From Sva-07 sp963728355 (GTDB lineage Bacteria; Actinomycetota; Acidimicrobiia; Acidimicrobiales; Ilumatobacteraceae), in contig CAVSJQ010000002.1 of NCBI GenBank assembly GCA_963728355.1, forward strand, positions 378,799-442,798: a DNA stretch of 64,000 nt, written 5' to 3'. The notes below the pieces were generated by a model. That model did not search any database, was not told the DNA's origin, and was given only the letters and a program-made list of their open reading frames with translations. Numbering within the stretch: the first letter of the stretch is position 1; the number at the start of each line of letters is the position of its first letter. A program made the position numbers and the translations under genes. Shown one piece after another: positions 34,284-43,302 of this stretch.

Positions 34284-35237
34284 TCAGAGGGTCTTCAGGA
34301 AGTCGATGATTCCCGGGAAGTAGTGCGTCGGGTCGTCGAACTGCGCGAGGTGGCTGCCGTTCGGGCAGTGCAGGTACGTGCCGTGGGGAAGTTGTTCCGA
34401 CATCCACCGCATGTGCTCCGGGTCCATCGTGTCGTGCGTGGCTCCGATGACGAGCGTCGGTACGTCGATGCCGGCGAGGTCGTTCGAGCGGTCCCAGTTC
34501 TCGAGGGTGCCGCTGAGGCCGAGCTCGCTCGGGCCTTGCATCGGCACGTACACCGACGGGTTGACGTGAGCGAGGGCACGTTGGACCGGGTCGGGCCACG
34601 CCTCGAGTGGCAGGCGGCAGACGTGCAGCGCGTAGTGGTGCTCGACCAGCAGCTCTTCGTATCTGGGGTCGTCGGTGGTTCCGTCAGCCTCGAACTGCTT
34701 GATCTCGGCGAGGATCTCCTGATCCATCGTCGGCATCAGGACATCGTTCGCGTACTGGTTGTAGAGCGGCGCACTGGACATCATGTTGGAGATCACCAGA
34801 CCTTTCAGATGCTCTTGGTGATGCAGCGCGTACTCCATGGCGAGCAAGCCGCCCCACGACTGTCCCAACAGCACGAAGTTGGTGCTGTCGAGACCCAGGG
34901 CCACTCGAACCTGCTCGACCTCGTCGACGAACCGGTCGAGATCCCACAGCGACGGGTCGTCGGGTTGGTCGCTTCGGAACGAGCCGAGCTGGTCGTAGTA
35001 GTAGTACTCGATGCCCTCGCGCGGGAACCAGGTGTCGAAGCACTCGTAGAGCTCGTCGCTGGCTCCGGGGCCGCCATGGAGGAGCAGCACCTTGAGGTCG
35101 GGATTGGTGCCGACCCGCTTCGTCCAGACCCGGAATTCGCCGATCGGCGTGGCGATCGGAATCATCCGTGATCCGCCGGACAGCACATCGCGCGGGTCCC
35201 ACCCGGATGTGTCGAAGTACGACGTCGCTGCAGCCAT
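34284..35237 (-). CDS. pip: Proline iminopeptidase-family alpha/beta hydrolase
   Basis: A 317-aa enzyme with the HGGPG oxyanion motif (about 53-57), the nucleophile elbow GQSWGG, the acid in GATHDTMDPEHM and a C-terminal His in NGSHLAQFD. This is the proline iminopeptidase (MEROPS S33) pattern, which releases N-terminal proline; related amino-acid esterases and amidases share it. The ATG at 35237 begins the conserved region; the longer open frame upstream is unconserved. Confidence 0.87.
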   Translation of the reverse strand: MAAATSYFDTSGWDPRDVLSGGSRMIPIATPIGEFRVWTKRVGTNPDLKVLLLHGGPGASDELYECFDTWFPREGIEYYYYDQLGSFRSDQPDDPSLWDLDRFVDEVEQVRVALGLDSTNFVLLGQSWGGLLAMEYALHHQEHLKGLVISNMMSSAPLYNQYANDVLMPTMDQEILAEIKQFEADGTTDDPRYEELLVEHHYALHVCRLPLEAWPDPVQRALAHVNPSVYVPMQGPSELGLSGTLENWDRSNDLAGIDVPTLVIGATHDTMDPEHMRWMSEQLPHGTYLHCPNGSHLAQFDDPTHYFPGIIDFLKTL

Positions 35238-35338
35238 CTGCGAACCGTAGCCCGCGGCAGCGACATCGAATCCGGGTGCACCGGATGAGGACAGGGGCTT
35301 TTCAGGCGTGCGAGACGCTGTCGAAGTACGTGCTCGTT

Positions 35339-35383
35339 GGTGTCGTTTCAGATGCCGTGTGTGAGCTGGCGCTCGTATGCCAC
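35339..35383. repeat. 45-bp duplicated SnoaL-gene 3' end, copy 1 (relic)
   Basis: It is identical at 42 of 45 positions to 38419-38463, the 3' end and downstream bases of the SnoaL-like gene. Read on the minus strand it encodes AYERQLTHGI and a stop, against EYERQLAHGI in the intact gene. Nothing upstream of it on that strand resembles the rest of the protein, so it is a relic. Confidence 0.8.
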
Positions 35384-35449
35384 TGCGTTTGCACGTGCGG
35401 GATCCGTCGAGGCGTGACGTCTGGCCCTTCTGCGAGGGGTCAGGTCGTG

Positions 35450-35866
35450 GAACGTTGGGCGCGAGGAGAACGAGCATTGCGCGCGTCCAGGGCTGCGCTG
35501 CACGAGCACACCGACGTGGTCAGATGGATCCGAGCCGACGTGACGCAGTACCAGCCCGATCGCCGTTGGGGGCTCTGGCGCGACCGTGCGGTGTTCCACT
35601 TCCTCGTCGATGAAGAGGCTCGCACCGCCTATCGTTCGGTCGCAGCATCGGCCGTCGAGCCTGGTGGGATGCTGATCGTCGCAACGTTCGGGCCTGACGG
35701 CCCCGACACGTGTTCGGGAATCGACGTTCGGCGCTACGCCGTCACGGCCCTCGCTGCACAGTTCGCTCCCGACTTCGGCCTGGTCGAAGGTCGACGACTC
35801 GTCCCAGCCGCAGCAGTTGGTGACCAGCGGCCGTACGTCGGTGTCGCATTACGACGTGTCGGATAG
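35450..35866 (+). pseudogene. SAM-dependent methyltransferase remnant (C-terminal half)
   Basis: The frame encodes VRWIRADVTQY, LWRDRAVFHFL, and MLIVATFGPDGPDTCSG, a run typical of motifs II-IV of class I methyltransferases acting on small molecules. The N-terminal third with the glycine-rich SAM loop (motif I) is absent; the frame upstream is unrelated and overlaps the SnoaL relic. It ends normally at 35866. The gap 35238-35449 contains no gene I can support. Confidence 0.65.
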
Positions 35867-36012
35867 CGCATGCAGTTGCGGTCGACGGATCCGACACTGC
35901 AGGCGACGGCCCGCCCCCCGGACTCACGTCAGCCGAAATGTGGGCGCGTCGGTGAACCAGATCGCGCCCAAGTGGCGTAGAGGAGGGTGTACGCCATCCA
36001 GGAGGATCTGAC

Positions 36013-36888
36013 ATGCGCCCCAAGCAACTCATCTCGCTCGTTGCCGCTCTCACGCTGTTCGGTGCTGCGTGTGGCAGCGATGACGACAGCGCTGACACCA
36101 CGGCTGCAAGCGGGGCAGCCGACACCACGACCGCGGCGACCGACGCGCCGGACGACACCATCACCGAGCCCGTGACCGGCCCGGCGACCATCTCGGCGAG
36201 CGACCAGAGTGGCGACGGCACCACGGTGTCGGTGGCGTCGGTCTCGTTGCCCACCGACGGGTTCGTTGTCGTGCACGCCGACGGTGGTGGGTCCCCGGGC
36301 CCGATCCTGGGCTGGTCCGATCTACTCCCGGCCGGCGACAACACCGATGTCGTGGTCGAACTGCAAGAACCGCTCACCGAAAGTGCGATCGTGTACCCGA
36401 TGGCCCACGTGGACGCCAACGGGAACGGCGAGTATGAGTTCATGCCGCCCGACGTCACCATCGACGTGCCCGCGACGACGGCTGACGGCGCAGTTGCCGT
36501 GCTCCGGATCAACTACGACGTCACGGCCGGGGGCGACGCCGAGAGTGCAGGGCTCCAGCTGACGACCACCGATCTCGGCGAGATCCTGGTCGACGCCGGC
36601 GGGAACACGGTATACCTCTTCGTCCCCGACTCGCAGGGTGACAGCACGTGCTACGACGCGTGCGAAGCGAACTGGCCGGTCGTCGCCGAGGTCACCACGA
36701 TTGGCGACGGGCTCGATCAGTCCTTGCTCGGCACGACGACCCGTACCAACGGCGACGTGCAGGCGACCTACAACGGTTGGCCGCTGTACTACTTCGCCGG
36801 CGACGCTGCCCCGGGCGACACCAACGGTCAGAGCCTCAACGGTGTCTGGTGGGTCATCGACGCCTCTGGTGATGCCGTCGAGTCGTGA
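36013..36888 (+). CDS. Lipoprotein with DUF7282-like and Lipoprotein_15 (secreted repeat) domains
   Basis: A 291-aa lipoprotein. The signal peptide ends at the lipobox FGAAC (Cys20), followed by an acidic Thr/Ala-rich linker to about 65. A beta domain (70-170; VSLPTDGFVVVHADG) resembles DUF7282. The C-terminal part (about 180-285) is a 'secreted repeat of unknown function' (PF03640): VYLFVPDSQGDSTCYDACEANWPVV and YNGWPLYYF. GGAGG precedes the ATG. Its stop overlaps the start of the sigma-factor gene, so all three following genes may form an operon. Confidence 0.85.
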   Translation: MRPKQLISLVAALTLFGAACGSDDDSADTTAASGAADTTTAATDAPDDTITEPVTGPATISASDQSGDGTTVSVASVSLPTDGFVVVHADGGGSPGPILGWSDLLPAGDNTDVVVELQEPLTESAIVYPMAHVDANGNGEYEFMPPDVTIDVPATTADGAVAVLRINYDVTAGGDAESAGLQLTTTDLGEILVDAGGNTVYLFVPDSQGDSTCYDACEANWPVVAEVTTIGDGLDQSLLGTTTRTNGDVQATYNGWPLYYFAGDAAPGDTNGQSLNGVWWVIDASGDAVES

Positions 36889-37426
36889 GGTGCTGAACCA
36901 CCCCGACCCTTCGGCGACGTCGTCGGACTCCGACGCACTCGCCCGGGCGCTCTACACCGCTCACGGCGCTGCGCTCACTGCATGGGCCCGACGACGCTTC
37001 GGTGACCCGCGCACGGCGGAGGAAGTCGTGCAGGAAGTCGTCCTCGCCGGGTGGCGCAACCATCAGCAGTACCAACCGGACCGTGGTAGCGAACGGGCCT
37101 GGATGTTCGGTATTGCTCGCAACGTCGCCGCCACCCGTCATCGCCGCGACCGACGTCACCTGCGATCGATCCCCACTGGCACAGACCTCGAAGACAGCCG
37201 CGACGACGCCAACCTCGCCCGCCTCGTCGATCGCTCCCTCATCGCCGACGCCGTGCGATCCCTGTCCGCCGACCACCGCGCCGTGCTGGTCGCCGCCTAC
37301 TGGGAGCGGATGAGCACCAAGGAGATCGCGGAACGGTTCGGGATCCCCGACGGCACCGTCAAGTCCCGCCTGCACTACGCGATGCGAATGCTCCGAACCG
37401 CGCTCGACGAACGAGAGGTCCTTTGA
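36872..37426 (+). CDS. ECF sigma-70 family sigma factor
   Basis: A 184-aa ECF sigma. Region 2 is around AEEVVQEVVLAGWRN, ending with the RAWMFGIARN stretch. Region 4 includes LSADHRAVLVAAYWERMSTKEIAERFGIPDGTVKSRLHYAMRML. The ATG at 36872 overlaps the lipoprotein gene by 17 nt; a GTG at 36890 is also possible. It ends TGATG with the next gene (TGA 37424-37426, ATG 37426), so it is coupled with its anti-sigma factor. Confidence 0.9.
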   Translation: MPSSREVLNHPDPSATSSDSDALARALYTAHGAALTAWARRRFGDPRTAEEVVQEVVLAGWRNHQQYQPDRGSERAWMFGIARNVAATRHRRDRRHLRSIPTGTDLEDSRDDANLARLVDRSLIADAVRSLSADHRAVLVAAYWERMSTKEIAERFGIPDGTVKSRLHYAMRMLRTALDEREVL

Positions 37427-38088
37427 TGCCAGCCGACCACGACGACGACCTCCACGAATGGGCTGGCGCCTTCGCGCTGGGCGCCCTCGACCCTGACGAC
37501 CGCCGACGCTTCGAGCGGCACCTCGCCGACTGCGCCCGATGCGCAACCGAAATTCGCGCCCTCGCACCCATCCCCGGCCTGCTCGCCCAACTCGACGCCG
37601 ACGACCTCGACGCAGCCATCCGGCCCGAGACCGCTGACGCGATCAGCCGCGAAGCCCAACACGAGACACAACAGCTCCGCGCCAGCCGTAACCGCTGGCG
37701 CCTGGCGGCGATCACCAGCGCCGCCGCCATCGCCATCGTCATCGCCGCCTTCGCAGCGGTCGCCATCGGCTCTGACGACTCCGCCACCGACGCCGGCGTG
37801 GCCGCATCGGTGACCTCCAGCCTCGCAGAGTCGACCGACGTCACCACCACGACCCGCGGCTGGGGCACACAGATCGACCTCGATCTCGCCGGGCTTCCTG
37901 CCCGCCCCGAGTACCAGCTGTGGGCGATCGACAACGACGGAGCCTGGTCGATCGCTGCCACCTGGGGCCCAACGCCGACCGGACGCGCCACGATCACCGG
38001 CGCCACCGCCACACCCGCCACCCACCTCGGCCGGCTCGTCGTCACCTCCGACGACCCCGACGACATCATCGTCGACGCCACTATCTGA
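37426..38088 (+). CDS. Zinc-finger anti-sigma factor (RskA-like)
   Basis: A 220-aa membrane protein. The N-terminal zinc-binding anti-sigma domain has the HLADCARC motif (about 31-38; preceded by His10). One transmembrane helix spans about 90-112. An extracytoplasmic RskA-like domain (PEYQLWAIDNDGAWS) follows. It would hold the upstream ECF sigma inactive at the membrane and release it on a signal. The ATG at 37426 shares one base with the sigma stop. The lipoprotein encoded two genes upstream may be part of the same envelope response (inference). Confidence 0.88.
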   Translation: MPADHDDDLHEWAGAFALGALDPDDRRRFERHLADCARCATEIRALAPIPGLLAQLDADDLDAAIRPETADAISREAQHETQQLRASRNRWRLAAITSAAAIAIVIAAFAAVAIGSDDSATDAGVAASVTSSLAESTDVTTTTRGWGTQIDLDLAGLPARPEYQLWAIDNDGAWSIAATWGPTPTGRATITGATATPATHLGRLVVTSDDPDDIIVDATI

Positions 38089-38427
38089 CCCACCACTCTC
38101 GGGACGACGACCGGTCGCGACCAACGCCTCGCTCCGAACCGTCGGCACTGCCGCGCAGAACCGAAAGGAACCCGACCGATCCGGGCGGAGATGGCCAGGG
38201 CGAAACCCGAATCTGGCTTGCGTCGCCATGCTTTGCCCCGATCGTGTTCGTCACGAATGCCTCTGGCGCCGCCTGGTTCGCCGTCGACGGCCTCTGACGA
38301 CCGTCACCGGCACGACCCGACCGGACCATCGGTCCGTGATACTCCTTGCCGTCACCGGCAACGTCACACGCCGCGTTCGCGCATGATGGGGAGCGGCGTG
38401 CTCCTCCCTCGCGTGGCGGGTGTCGTT
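38089..38427. other. 339-bp intergenic region, no gene seen
   Basis: It lies between the convergent anti-sigma and SnoaL-like genes. I see no conserved ORF, no convincing terminator hairpin and no repeat, apart from the start of the 45-bp duplication at 38419. Confidence 0.6.
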
Positions 38428-38463
38428 TCAGATGCCGTGAGCGAGCTGGCGCTCGTATTCCAC
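38419..38463. repeat. 45-bp duplicated SnoaL-gene 3' end, copy 2 (in the intact gene)
   Basis: The first nine bases lie beyond the stop codon and the rest encode the C-terminus of the SnoaL-like protein. The other copy, 3 kb upstream at 35339, has three mismatches. Confidence 0.8.
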
Positions 38464-38829
38464 GGTGTCGAACCGACCGTCCGAGATCGCGATCAGCCCG
38501 TTGTCGTCGAGGGTCCACTGCTCCCAACCGTTGAAGCGCACGGCGTGGCCGCTTCCGCCGGGTCCGGTGTTGGTTCCTTCGTAGGTCCACAGATACACGG
38601 CGCGATCTCCCGCCCGTCGGGCGAAGTCCATGATGACCACCGTGTCGGGGAATGCGTCGTAGAAGCCCCGTGCGACGTCGGCGATCGCAGCACGGCCGAC
38701 CGCCGGGTCCTGCCCGTTGACGGCCAACGAGCCGTTCTCGGCGAAGAACGACGCCACCGACCTGGGATCGTGTGAGCACCATGCGGCTGTGTACCGCCGG
38801 GCAAAGTCCTGGAAGGCGTCCTCGTTCAT
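38428..38829 (-). CDS. SnoaL-like/nuclear transport factor 2-fold protein
   Basis: A 133-aa single-domain protein with the NTF2-like cone fold pattern: N-terminal helices (FARRYTAAWCSHDPRSVASFFAENG), then curved strands including RFNGWEQWTLDDNGLI. Members are isomerases, hydratases or ligand binders; this one is unassigned. The ATG at 38829 is the natural start. Its 3' end has been duplicated at 35339. Confidence 0.8.
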   Translation of the reverse strand: MNEDAFQDFARRYTAAWCSHDPRSVASFFAENGSLAVNGQDPAVGRAAIADVARGFYDAFPDTVVIMDFARRAGDRAVYLWTYEGTNTGPGGSGHAVRFNGWEQWTLDDNGLIAISDGRFDTVEYERQLAHGI

Positions 38830-38991
38830 GGACGAAACGTAGCCGAGGGTGCAACCAGCGGAAGTCGCTTCGTGGTGCTGTGGCGATCATTCCGCAGTGG
38901 AGGACGAAGGCGGCCGACACGATCGATCTGACCGTCGGTACTCGGGTGCACGGACCTCGGCCCCCCTTCAGAGGGATGGCAAGATGCACCC

Positions 38992-39867
38992 ATGAGCCTC
39001 AGCCGCCTCAGTCTGGTCTTGCCACCCGTCGGGCCGTGGAGTGCTCAGGCGCGGGGGTACCGGTGGGCGGAGGAGGTGGGATACGACGTCGTGTACACGG
39101 CTGATCACCTCACGCACCCGACGTTGCCGGACCTGTGGCTGGGTGAGGCGTTCACCACGCTCACGGCGGCCGCGGCGGTCACGGATCGCATCATGTTGGG
39201 CACGCTGGTCGCGTCGTCGGCATTCCGTACACCGGTGTCCCTGGCGCGGATCGCGATGACCGTGCAGGATGTCACCGGCGGGCGTCTCGTCCTGGGTCTC
39301 GGCATGGGCTCGCCGTTCTGTGTCGAGGCCGATCGAGGCACGCGTGGAGCCATCGGTGAGATGTCGGATCGGTTCGCCGATGTGGTGCGGGGGTACCTCG
39401 CAGTGCTCGACGGTGCGGCCGACTGGCAGGGTGACGCCATGTCGTTCGGTGGGCTCCAGACGACAGCACGACCCGACGGCGTCCGATCACCCGAGCTGCT
39501 CCTCGCCGGTCACGGTCCACGATCGCTCGCACTGGCTGCGGCACTCGCCGACACCTGGAACACCTACGGCGGGCCCGGGACCGCCGACCTCGAAGGCGAC
39601 GAGTTCTGGCAGCTCCTCGGCCGTCAGGTCGCAGGGTTCGCGGAGGCGTGTGAGCGGCAGGGCCGCGACCCGGCGAGCGTTCGGCGTTCGCTGTTGCTCG
39701 GCTTCGGACGGGTGCTCCCGACGGCGAGCGTGGACAGCTACCTCGAGGCCGCCGAGCGCGCCGCAGCGCTCGGGTTCGACGAACTGATCGTGCACGGGTC
39801 CCTATGGGCCGACGGTGAGCCTGGCGATTTGGACGTCCACGAGCGGGCGCTCGCGAAGTTGCGTTGA
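38992..39867 (+). CDS. LLM-class (F420-dependent type) flavin oxidoreductase
   Basis: A 291-aa luciferase-like monooxygenase TIM barrel: RWAEEVGYDVVYTADHLTHP at the N-terminus, LGTLVASSAFRTPVSLA, and the GGRLVLGLGMGSP motif (about 96-108). In actinobacteria these proteins usually use coenzyme F420. Substrate unknown. It begins at the ATG at 38992 and stands alone. Confidence 0.85.
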   Translation: MSLSRLSLVLPPVGPWSAQARGYRWAEEVGYDVVYTADHLTHPTLPDLWLGEAFTTLTAAAAVTDRIMLGTLVASSAFRTPVSLARIAMTVQDVTGGRLVLGLGMGSPFCVEADRGTRGAIGEMSDRFADVVRGYLAVLDGAADWQGDAMSFGGLQTTARPDGVRSPELLLAGHGPRSLALAAALADTWNTYGGPGTADLEGDEFWQLLGRQVAGFAEACERQGRDPASVRRSLLLGFGRVLPTASVDSYLEAAERAAALGFDELIVHGSLWADGEPGDLDVHERALAKLR

Positions 39868-40056
39868 CCCGGCCCTTGGCGTCGCTGCAGGACCTGGCCT
39901 CGCCGCCGTCGGGTGGCCGGCCCTCCTGCTCCATCACTTCGGCTACGAAGTGTGACGTCGTCCAACCGGTCCGAGCCGAAGCCGACATCGACACCCGGTC
40001 GGGGCCGAGATCGGTCGCCTTGCTAGATTGCTGCGACCCGTGTCGAAAGGACCCCG

Positions 40057-40431
40057 ATGAGCGCACTGGAGCCAGCCGAGGTGAGCACACTGTTCGAGCG
40101 ATGTTTCGCCGACGGTGACCTGGAGGGTCTCATGACTCTCTACGAGGACGACGCGGTCTTTCCCACGCCGCATGGCACCTCGACCGGGCACGACGAGATT
40201 CGCGCGACGCTGAAGGCCTATCTCGATTCCGGTGCCAAGTTGGTGTTCGGCGAGTCCCTCGTCTTCTCTGCCGGGGACCTGGCGCTCATCCACACGCCGT
40301 GGACCATGCGGATGCCTGACGGATCGAGTTCAGCGGGGGCAACGGCCGAGGTCGTCCGCTGTCAGCCCGACGGCAGCTGGAAATACGTGATCGACAACCC
40401 CGACGGGACAGCACTGCTCCATCACGGGTGA
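40057..40431 (+). CDS. SnoaL-like (DUF4440/YybH-type) protein
   Basis: A 124-aa NTF2-like protein: LFERCFADGDLEGLMTLYEDDAVF is the typical first helix-turn-strand, and a RCQPDGSWKYVIDN strand ends the sheet. No catalytic residues can be assigned. An AAAGGA ribosome site precedes the ATG. It is not closely related to the SnoaL-like protein at 38428. Confidence 0.8.
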   Translation: MSALEPAEVSTLFERCFADGDLEGLMTLYEDDAVFPTPHGTSTGHDEIRATLKAYLDSGAKLVFGESLVFSAGDLALIHTPWTMRMPDGSSSAGATAEVVRCQPDGSWKYVIDNPDGTALLHHG

Positions 40432-40573
40432 CGGGTACCGGCACCGCACCTGGACTGGTCCCGCCGAACCCCCATGTCCACACCAGGTGTCATCGGGCAC
40501 GGCTCCATCGCCAGAGCGAATCAGAACTGTGGGTACCAAGCCCCGGGGGCGTTGATGTGGCTACCGTGGCGCC

Positions 40574-41734
40574 GTGAGGATCGACGAGGCGGACTACCCG
40601 AGCGAGCGGGCGAGCGTCATCGAGGTTCTGCGGTCGCTCGTCGACTCGCCCGCAGATCTGGCTTCGACTCTTCATGCCGTCCTGAGCAATGCGGTCCGTC
40701 TGGCGAACACGGACAGCGGGTTCATCTATCTCAAGGACGGAGATGTCTACCGTCACGTGTCCGACGTCGGTGCGACGGCCGAGGTGGTCGAATTCAACAA
40801 GGCCAATCCGATCCGCCCAGGACGAGGAACGTCAACCGGCCGCGCGGCGTCCGAGCGTCGTGTCGTCCACATCCCTGACGTCGAGTTGGACGAGGAGTAC
40901 GAACATCGCCACGCTCAGCGCCTCGGTGGTTTCCGGTCGTTGCTGAGCGTCCCGATGTTCCTCCGCGACGATGTCATCGGAGTGCTCTCGGTATTCCGGA
41001 CCGAACTGCTTCCGTTCACCCAGGACGAAGCGGATCGACTTTCGATGTTCGCGGAGCAGGCAGCACTGGCAACGGTGACGAGCCAACTCGCGACGTCGGT
41101 AGAGCATCAGCGAGTCGAACTCGCTCGCTTTCTTCCCCAGCAGGTGGCTGACCTCATCTCGTCGCCTGACGGACAGAAGCTCCTCGAGGGGCACCGGTCC
41201 GAGATCAGCGTGGTGTTCGTCGATATCCGGGGCTTCACCGAGTTCTCGGCGCTGGCTGAACCCGAGGAGGTCATCTCCGTCCTCAGGGAGTACCACCGAG
41301 AGATGGGCGCTCACGTCACCGACCACGAAGGAACGCTCGGCGGGTTCCAGGGCGACGGTCTCATGGTCTATTTCAACGATCCGTATCCCGTTGCCGACCA
41401 TGCTCGCAGAGCAGTGGTCATGGCGCGAGGGATGCAAGCCGGGTTCGTTCCGCTGGCCGAGAACTGGCGAACACGAGGGTTCCAGTTGGGGCTGGGGATC
41501 GGCATCGCCACCGGATACGCCACGCTCGGGAGGATCGGTTACGAGGGCCGGTACGACTACACGCCCATCGGGACCACCGTCAACCTCGCGGCGCGCCTGT
41601 GCGACACGGCGGGACCAGGAACGATCCTGGCGAGCCAGAAGACCATCGCCGCCGCCGACGTTGACGCCACGCTCCTGGCCGACCCGCTCCAGCTGAAAGG
41701 CATCCCGCAACCCGTACCCGTCTACGAGGTCTAG
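40574..41734 (+). CDS. GAF-domain adenylate/guanylate cyclase (class III)
   Basis: A 386-aa protein: GAF sensor (about 25-170), a short coiled linker with RFLPQQVADLI (about 185-195), and a class III cyclase domain (210-386). Metal-binding Asp217 (FVDIRGFTEFS) and Asp261 (QGDGLMVYF), and the transition-state Asn337 and Arg341 (NLAAR), are present. The substrate-specifying lysine expected three residues before the GD pair is a glycine (G257), so ATP preference cannot be assumed. The start is GTG 40574. Its stop overlaps the stop of the convergent amidohydrolase gene. Confidence 0.88.
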   Translation: MRIDEADYPSERASVIEVLRSLVDSPADLASTLHAVLSNAVRLANTDSGFIYLKDGDVYRHVSDVGATAEVVEFNKANPIRPGRGTSTGRAASERRVVHIPDVELDEEYEHRHAQRLGGFRSLLSVPMFLRDDVIGVLSVFRTELLPFTQDEADRLSMFAEQAALATVTSQLATSVEHQRVELARFLPQQVADLISSPDGQKLLEGHRSEISVVFVDIRGFTEFSALAEPEEVISVLREYHREMGAHVTDHEGTLGGFQGDGLMVYFNDPYPVADHARRAVVMARGMQAGFVPLAENWRTRGFQLGLGIGIATGYATLGRIGYEGRYDYTPIGTTVNLAARLCDTAGPGTILASQKTIAAADVDATLLADPLQLKGIPQPVPVYEV

Positions 41735-43125
41735 CTGTTTGCGAGGGCTGGTCGAGCGGTGGGCTTGAAGTCCGGGTCAGCGTGGTCATGTCGGGTGCGC
41801 CTGGACGCTGAACGCTCACTTCCACGACTCCGCCGCACCACGGCGCTACGACTTGCGTCCTGGGCGGTTCGGTTGACGATCGGCTTGCCGTGCTGGATCA
41901 CGTGGGAGAGTGCGGTTTCGTGTTGTGCGAATGCGGCGAGGTCGTCGGTGGGGTCGACGTTGGAGATCACGATGTCGCCGTAGGCGCCCGGCTGCAGGAC
42001 GCCGATACGGCCCTCGAGGTGACAGAGCTGGGCGTTGACGGTCCACATCGACCGGAGCACGTCGATCGCCGGCTGCACGTGTGCGCGGATGGCGAGCTCC
42101 TCGTTCTGGCGGGTTTGCGCCTCACCGATGAGGTCGGTGCCGAAGCCGAGCGTCACGCCGGCGCGGTGTGTTCGCTCGAGCGACTCCAAGCCGGAGTCGA
42201 GCACGACCGAGTTCTTGGCGAGGTTGGCCGCTGGCAGGCCGAGTTGGCGACCGATGTCGTCCATCGCCTGGTACGTGACGAGGGTGGGGACGACGACGGC
42301 ACCCGCGTCGGCGATCAGCGCTGCGGTCTGGTCGTCCATGAGGTTGCCGTGTTCGATGCAGTGCACGCCCGCATCGACGGCCATGGCGATCGCCTCGGAC
42401 GTGTACGCGTGCGCGGCGACGTAGGTGCCGCGGTGTTGTGCTTCGGTGACGATGATGCGGATCTCTTCGGTGGTGTACTGCACACTCTCGAGTGGGTCGG
42501 CCGGCGACGCCACGCCGCCCGAGACGTGGATCTTGATGAAGTTGCTCCCATCGCGAAGTAGGTGACGGGCGGCCTTGCGCACGGCGTCGGGCCCGTCGGC
42601 GACGATGGACATCACGTTCGAATCGAGGACGCAGCCGCAGCTCGCCACCTCGACCTCGCCCGAGCGGATGTCGCCGTGTCCGCCGGTCTGGGTGAGCATG
42701 AGACCGGCGCGCACGATCCTGGGGCCCTGTGCGTGCCCGTCGGCGATGGCGCGCATCAGACCGTTGACGTCGCCACCGAGATCGCGGACGGTCGTGAAGC
42801 CACGCGCGACGGTTGCCGCCGCGAGCCGAGCCATGTTGATGCCGAACTGCACCTCCGACCATTGTGCGAGGGCGCGGAAGTCGAGCGTGGCGAGCCGGAA
42901 GTGCACGTGCCCGTCGATCAGACCCGGGAGGACGAAACGGCCAACGGCGTCGATGTCGATGTCGGCGTCACCGGTGTAGGAGTCGACGAGGTCGATGATG
43001 ACGCCGTCCTCGATCACGACCGTCTGGTTCTCGGTGTAGGTCATCGTGGTGGTGTCGAGCACGGTGCCGTTCCTGACGACCGTGCGGGTCGAGGGGTTGC
43101 CCGCCGCCGTGCTGGGCTCGCTCAT
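41731..43125 (-). CDS. Metal-dependent amidohydrolase (imidazolonepropionase-like/Xaa-Pro dipeptidase group)
   Basis: A 464-aa amidohydrolase-superfamily enzyme. Metal site: HVH in GLIDGHVHF, bridging Lys in FIKIHVSGG, His in VAAHAY, His in CIEHGN and Asp in GFGTDLIGE. A small beta domain surrounds the barrel (residues 15-60 and about 395-425). The subgroup cleaves N-acyl amino acids, prolidase-type dipeptides or cyclic amides; the substrate is undetermined. The last 40 residues are Arg/Ser-rich and unlike the family, so the original stop may have been lost. It is convergent with the cyclase gene (overlapping stops). Confidence 0.85.
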   Translation of the reverse strand: MSEPSTAAGNPSTRTVVRNGTVLDTTTMTYTENQTVVIEDGVIIDLVDSYTGDADIDIDAVGRFVLPGLIDGHVHFRLATLDFRALAQWSEVQFGINMARLAAATVARGFTTVRDLGGDVNGLMRAIADGHAQGPRIVRAGLMLTQTGGHGDIRSGEVEVASCGCVLDSNVMSIVADGPDAVRKAARHLLRDGSNFIKIHVSGGVASPADPLESVQYTTEEIRIIVTEAQHRGTYVAAHAYTSEAIAMAVDAGVHCIEHGNLMDDQTAALIADAGAVVVPTLVTYQAMDDIGRQLGLPAANLAKNSVVLDSGLESLERTHRAGVTLGFGTDLIGEAQTRQNEELAIRAHVQPAIDVLRSMWTVNAQLCHLEGRIGVLQPGAYGDIVISNVDPTDDLAAFAQHETALSHVIQHGKPIVNRTAQDASRSAVVRRSRGSERSASRRTRHDHADPDFKPTARPALANS

Positions 43126-43302
43126 GTCGGTCCTACTTTCGATGTGAGTGGTGGTTCGGCTGCTCGGTCAGGATCCTCTGCGTCGCTTGGCAGAGCAGAT
43201 CGAGTTCATCGCCCGGATCCGGCTTGTCCCGACGCGAGTTGGCGCTGCACGACCATCCCCACGAGATGAGATCGGGTGAAGCGGCGAGCGGATGCGACGC
43301 GT

